A stretch of 44,942 nucleotides of DNA, taken from positions 1 to 44,942 of the forward strand of contig CAIKZO010000058.1 of NCBI GenBank assembly GCA_903832005.1, in the 5' to 3' direction. Each line of letters opens with the position of its first letter. Position 1 is the first letter of the stretch. Below, piece by piece: positions 42,249 to 44,942 of this stretch. This DNA is from Enhydrobacter aerosaccus. Lineage in GTDB: Bacteria > Pseudomonadota > Alphaproteobacteria > Reyranellales > Reyranellaceae. The position numbers and the translations under genes were made by a program. The notes beneath the pieces are model-generated. The model did not search any database. It saw only the letters and a program-made list of their open reading frames with translations, and was not told the origin of the DNA.

Positions 42249-43213
42249 AACTCGGCCGGCGTTCCTTCACGGCGGCCGCCCTCGCGGCGGCGGTTCCGGG
42301 CATTGCACGCGCGGACGCCTATCCATCGCGCCTCATCAAGATCATCGTGCCGATCTCGGCCGGCAGCACGACCGACGTGGTGGCTCGCAGCGTCGGCGAG
42401 GATCTGCGCATGGCGCTGGGCCAGACCGTACTGGTCGACAACCGGCCGGGCGCCGGCGGCACGATTGGTGCTGCCACCGTCGCCAAGTCGCCGCCCGACG
42501 GTTACACGCTGCTGGTCGTATCGGCATCGCATACCGCCAATGCCGCGCTCTATTCGTCCCTGCCCTACGACACGCAGAAGGACTTCCGCGGCATCACGCG
42601 GCTGGCCATCGCGCCCCTGATCCTGGTGACCTCGCCGGGCAAGAACATCAAGTCGGTGGCCGATCTCATCGCGCGCGCGAAGGCCCATCCTGGCGAGATG
42701 ACCTACGGGTCGGGCGGTGTCGGCAGCGCCGCCCACATGAATGCCGAGCAATTCCGCGCCATGGCCAAGTTCGACGCCCTGCACGTACCTTATCGTGGCA
42801 CGCCGGAGATGATGGCCGACGTCATCGCGGGCCGCGTCGACTTCGGCTTCATCTCGACCGTGACCGCACTGGGCTCGCTGCACGACGGCAAGCTGATCGC
42901 GCTGGCCTGCGGTGCCGAGCAACGCTCCTCGCTGCTGCCCGACGTGCCCACGACGGTCGAAGCCGGCGTGCCGGGATCGGCCTACAATTCCTGGCTCGGC
43001 ATGTTCGCGCCCGCGGGCACACCCCAGGACGTGGTCGACATATTGAACCGCGAAATGGTGAAGGCGCTGAAGCGCCCCGACACGGAGAAGAAGTTCGCCG
43101 ATATGGGCGCCGACGTTGCCCCGATGTCCTCGGCGGAGTTCGACGCCTTCATCGCCAAGGACCTCGCCACGATCGCCGCCCTCGTCAAGCTGGCGAAAAT
43201 TCCCACGAACTGA
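42245..43213 (+). CDS. Bug/TctC-type solute receptor of the selenoprotein operon
   Basis: The 322-residue periplasmic receptor starts at the ATG in the preceding stop (ATGA overlap) and has a signal peptide beginning KLGRRSFTAAALAAAVPGIA with a twin-Arg-like start. Bug hallmarks are YPSRLIKIIVPISAGSTTDV, VLVDNRPGAGGTIGAATVAK, DGYTLLVVSASHTANAAL and LLPDVPTTVEAGVPG. The ligand is unknown. Because no cognate membrane transporter is adjacent, it may work with TctAB components located elsewhere, or serve as a sensor. Its presence points to an external carboxylate as the operon's substrate. Confidence 0.92.
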   Translation: MKLGRRSFTAAALAAAVPGIARADAYPSRLIKIIVPISAGSTTDVVARSVGEDLRMALGQTVLVDNRPGAGGTIGAATVAKSPPDGYTLLVVSASHTANAALYSSLPYDTQKDFRGITRLAIAPLILVTSPGKNIKSVADLIARAKAHPGEMTYGSGGVGSAAHMNAEQFRAMAKFDALHVPYRGTPEMMADVIAGRVDFGFISTVTALGSLHDGKLIALACGAEQRSSLLPDVPTTVEAGVPGSAYNSWLGMFAPAGTPQDVVDILNREMVKALKRPDTEKKFADMGADVAPMSSAEFDAFIAKDLATIAALVKLAKIPTN

Positions 43214-43262
43214 CCAATGCGGTAGTCTGCGCCACCGCCCGACGCCGCAACGGAAAGCAATC

Positions 43263-44429
43263 ATGGATTTCGCCTTCACCGAAGACCAACTCGCCATCAA
43301 GGAGTCCGTCGGCAAGCTCTGCGCCGGCTTCGACGGGAAGTACTGGCTGAAGAAGGACAAGGACGGCGGCTTCCCGGAGGATTTCTATCGGGCGATGGCC
43401 GATGCCGGCTGGCTGGGCATTGCCATGCCCGAGGAATACGGCGGGTCAGGCCTCGGTATCACCGAGGCCGCGATCATGCTGCAGGCGGTGGCCGAGTCGG
43501 GCGCGGCGCTGCAGGGCGCATCGGCCATCCACCTCAACGTCTTCGGTCCCAACCCCATCGTCGTGTTCGGTACCGAAGAGCAGAAGAAGCGCATCCTGCC
43601 GGATATCATCAAGGGCAAGGTGAAGGGCTGCTTCGCCGTCACCGAACCCGACGCCGGCCTCAACACCACGGCGCTCGACACCAAGGCCGAGCGCGACGGC
43701 AACGGCTATGTCGTGCATGGCAAGAAGACCTGGACCACCACGGCGCAGGTCGCCGACAAGATGCTGCTGATCGCGCGCACGACGCCCAAGGAGAAATGCA
43801 AGCGGCCGACCGACGGGCTGTCGCTCTTCTATACCGACTTCGACCGTTCCAAGATCGAAGTGCGCGAGATCGAAAAGATGGGCCGCAAGGCGATCGACAC
43901 CAACCAGGTGTTTATCGACGGCCTGAAAGTGCCGCTCGAGGATCGCATCGGCGAGGAAGGCAAGGGCTTCCACTATCTGCTGCACGGGCTCAACCCCGAG
44001 CGCGTGCTGATCGCGGCCGAAGCGATCGGCATCGGCAAGGCAGCGCTGGCCAAGGCCACGCAATACGCCAAGGAGCGCATCGTGTTCGGCCGGCCGATCG
44101 GCAGGAACCAGGCGATCCAGCATCCGCTCGCCGAGAGCTGGATGCAGCTCGAGGCGGCCAACCTCATGACCTTCAAGGCCGCGTGGCTCTACGACCATGG
44201 CAAGGAGTGCGGCGCCGAGGCGAATTCCGCCAAGTACCTCGGCGCGCGCTGGGCCTATGAGGCCTGCGAACGCGCTATTCTCACGCATGGCGGCTATGGC
44301 TATGCCAAGGAATTCCATGTCGAGCGTTTCCTGCGCGAAGTCATGATCGCGCGCATCGCGCCAGTCAGCGAGCAGCTCACCCTGTGCTACGTCGCCGAGC
44401 GCGTGCTCGGCCTGCCGAAGAGCTACTAG
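43263..44429 (+). CDS. acyl-CoA dehydrogenase
   Basis: This 388-residue flavoenzyme has all family blocks: FTEDQLAIKESVGKLC, GIAMPEEYGGSGLGITEAAI, CFAVTEPDAGLNTTALDT, YVVHGKKTWTTTAQVADKML, GKGFHYLLHGLNPERVLIAAEA and the ending HGGYGYAKEFHVERFLREVMI followed by ARIAPVSEQL. It desaturates an acyl-CoA next to the carbonyl. It is the last gene of the operon that begins at 38271. A position after the CoA-transferase fits beta-oxidation-type processing of the activated acid. Confidence 0.92.
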   Translation: MDFAFTEDQLAIKESVGKLCAGFDGKYWLKKDKDGGFPEDFYRAMADAGWLGIAMPEEYGGSGLGITEAAIMLQAVAESGAALQGASAIHLNVFGPNPIVVFGTEEQKKRILPDIIKGKVKGCFAVTEPDAGLNTTALDTKAERDGNGYVVHGKKTWTTTAQVADKMLLIARTTPKEKCKRPTDGLSLFYTDFDRSKIEVREIEKMGRKAIDTNQVFIDGLKVPLEDRIGEEGKGFHYLLHGLNPERVLIAAEAIGIGKAALAKATQYAKERIVFGRPIGRNQAIQHPLAESWMQLEAANLMTFKAAWLYDHGKECGAEANSAKYLGARWAYEACERAILTHGGYGYAKEFHVERFLREVMIARIAPVSEQLTLCYVAERVLGLPKSY

Positions 44430-44439
44430 GAAATAGCTA

Positions 44440-44838
44440 CTAGACCGGCGGCTCTCCCGCCTCGATCGCGGGCCCCCACTCGGTGACCACGCGCTCGAGA
44501 TCGAGCAGGTTCTGGTGCATCTGCTCGAGCGCAAAGCCCGTGGCGAAGAAGCGCTCGGCCGCCTCGCCCGGCAGGGTGCGCGTGGCGCCCTCGCGACGCA
44601 TTGCGGCGATCTCGTCGGCATAAGCATGCAGGGCCGTCTCGAACGGCGCGAGCGGGGCCGGCTCCCGTCGGGCGACCAGCGCCGCCGCGCTCTGTTTCAT
44701 GTAATCCGACGCCGCCGTGGCCACGGCATCGAGCCTAGGCTGCAGGCGATGGCTCACCTCCTCCGGCATCGCTTCGCCCGCCGCGCGTCCGACCATCACC
44801 AGATCGTGGCGCAGGCGCAGCAAGGGAGCTATCGCCAA
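44440..44838 (-). CDS. FUSC-like C-terminal fragment or small helical protein
   Basis: Translation from the TTG at 44838 yields 132 residues, all helical in appearance: LLRLRHDLVMVGRAAG, then AVATAASDYMKQSAAALVARREP and MRREGATRTLPGEAAERFFATGFALEQMHQNLLDLERVV. The pattern resembles the C-terminal cytoplasmic part of FUSC/aromatic acid exporter proteins (normally about 680 residues), but the membrane domains are absent. The frame upstream is low-complexity and lacks any start, so the gene begins abruptly. It could be a truncated remnant or a small protein of its own. It converges on the acyl-CoA dehydrogenase, ten bases apart. Confidence 0.5.
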   Translation of the reverse strand: MAIAPLLRLRHDLVMVGRAAGEAMPEEVSHRLQPRLDAVATAASDYMKQSAAALVARREPAPLAPFETALHAYADEIAAMRREGATRTLPGEAAERFFATGFALEQMHQNLLDLERVVTEWGPAIEAGEPPV

Positions 44839-44860
44839 AAGTTGGTGACGGCCTGATCTG

Positions 44861-44942
44861 TCAGGCGGCGGCGGTTGCGGTCTGAAGGTTGTTCGCCTTG
44901 GCGGTGACCTCCAGCCCGTTGGTGAACTTCACCCCCAGGATC
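44861..44942 (-). CDS. 3' end of a minus-strand gene, truncated by the window edge
   Basis: Only the last 26 codons are present, reading ILGVKFTNGLEVTAKANN and ending ATAA before a TGA at 44861-44863. The codon use is typical of the genome and the frame runs to the window edge. The family cannot be assigned from so little sequence. Confidence 0.4.
   Translation of the reverse strand, partial: ILGVKFTNGLEVTAKANNLQTATAAA

Overview
This 44.9 kb window looks like the chromosome of a GC-rich, metabolically versatile alphaproteobacterium. The gene mix resembles Reyranella or other Rhodospirillales/Bradyrhizobium-like soil bacteria; this rests on gene style and repeat style only. It is full of catabolic accessory genes: five acyl-CoA dehydrogenases, three CaiB/BaiF CoA-transferases, three complete Bug/TctC-type solute receptors plus a remnant of a fourth, two TauD-type dioxygenases, two short-chain dehydrogenases and several hydrolases and amidohydrolases. 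No rRNA, tRNA or CRISPR array was seen.

Positions 1-4.2 kb are a sparse, lower-GC, island-like segment. It holds an AbiEii-type nucleotidyltransferase with a small overlapping partner gene, flanked by three copies of a 30-bp dyad-ended repeat. It also holds a small repeat-containing protein, an AlpA/excisionase-like HTH protein, a 5'-truncated radC and an HNH endonuclease. From 4.3 to 14 kb follow a soluble class III nucleotide cyclase, a cupin, a GST, an 8-oxoguanine deaminase-like amidohydrolase with a DUF72 protein and an alpha/beta hydrolase, an autoregulated-looking ArsR-SRPBCC pair, a VOC protein, a gamma-glutamylcyclotransferase, a membrane adenylate cyclase broken by a one-base frameshift, and a hydrolase-TetR pair. 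From 14 to 24.4 kb are an AEC transporter, three tandem acyl-CoA dehydrogenases (pimeloyl-CoA dehydrogenase-like), a PLD-family protein, two divergent CoA-transferases separated by a large palindromic repeat, and an MFS transporter.

From 24.4 to 35.8 kb there are a strong promoter-like sequence running into a 25-bp-arm hairpin, a D-threonine aldolase-like enzyme with an SDR, a TauD-type dioxygenase, and a deletion scar joining the N-terminal part of an M13 peptidase to the C-terminal part of a Bug receptor. An enolase-superfamily enzyme, another acyl-CoA dehydrogenase, two Bug receptors, a DUF202 protein and a D-aminoacylase-like amidohydrolase follow.

The most notable part is 35.8-44.4 kb. 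A co-directional series (SDR, alpha/beta hydrolase, GntR/HutC regulator) leads into a six-gene operon: a protein of unknown function, a UGSC-family selenoprotein with an in-frame UGA and a good bacterial SECIS-like hairpin, a CoA-transferase, a TauD-type dioxygenase, a Bug receptor and an acyl-CoA dehydrogenase. A promoter-like sequence with a 19-bp perfect palindrome at the expected start of transcription lies between the regulator and the operon. I infer a regulated, selenium-dependent pathway for degrading an unknown carboxylic or CoA-activated substrate. Ordinary gene calling would split the selenoprotein into two fragments and hide it.
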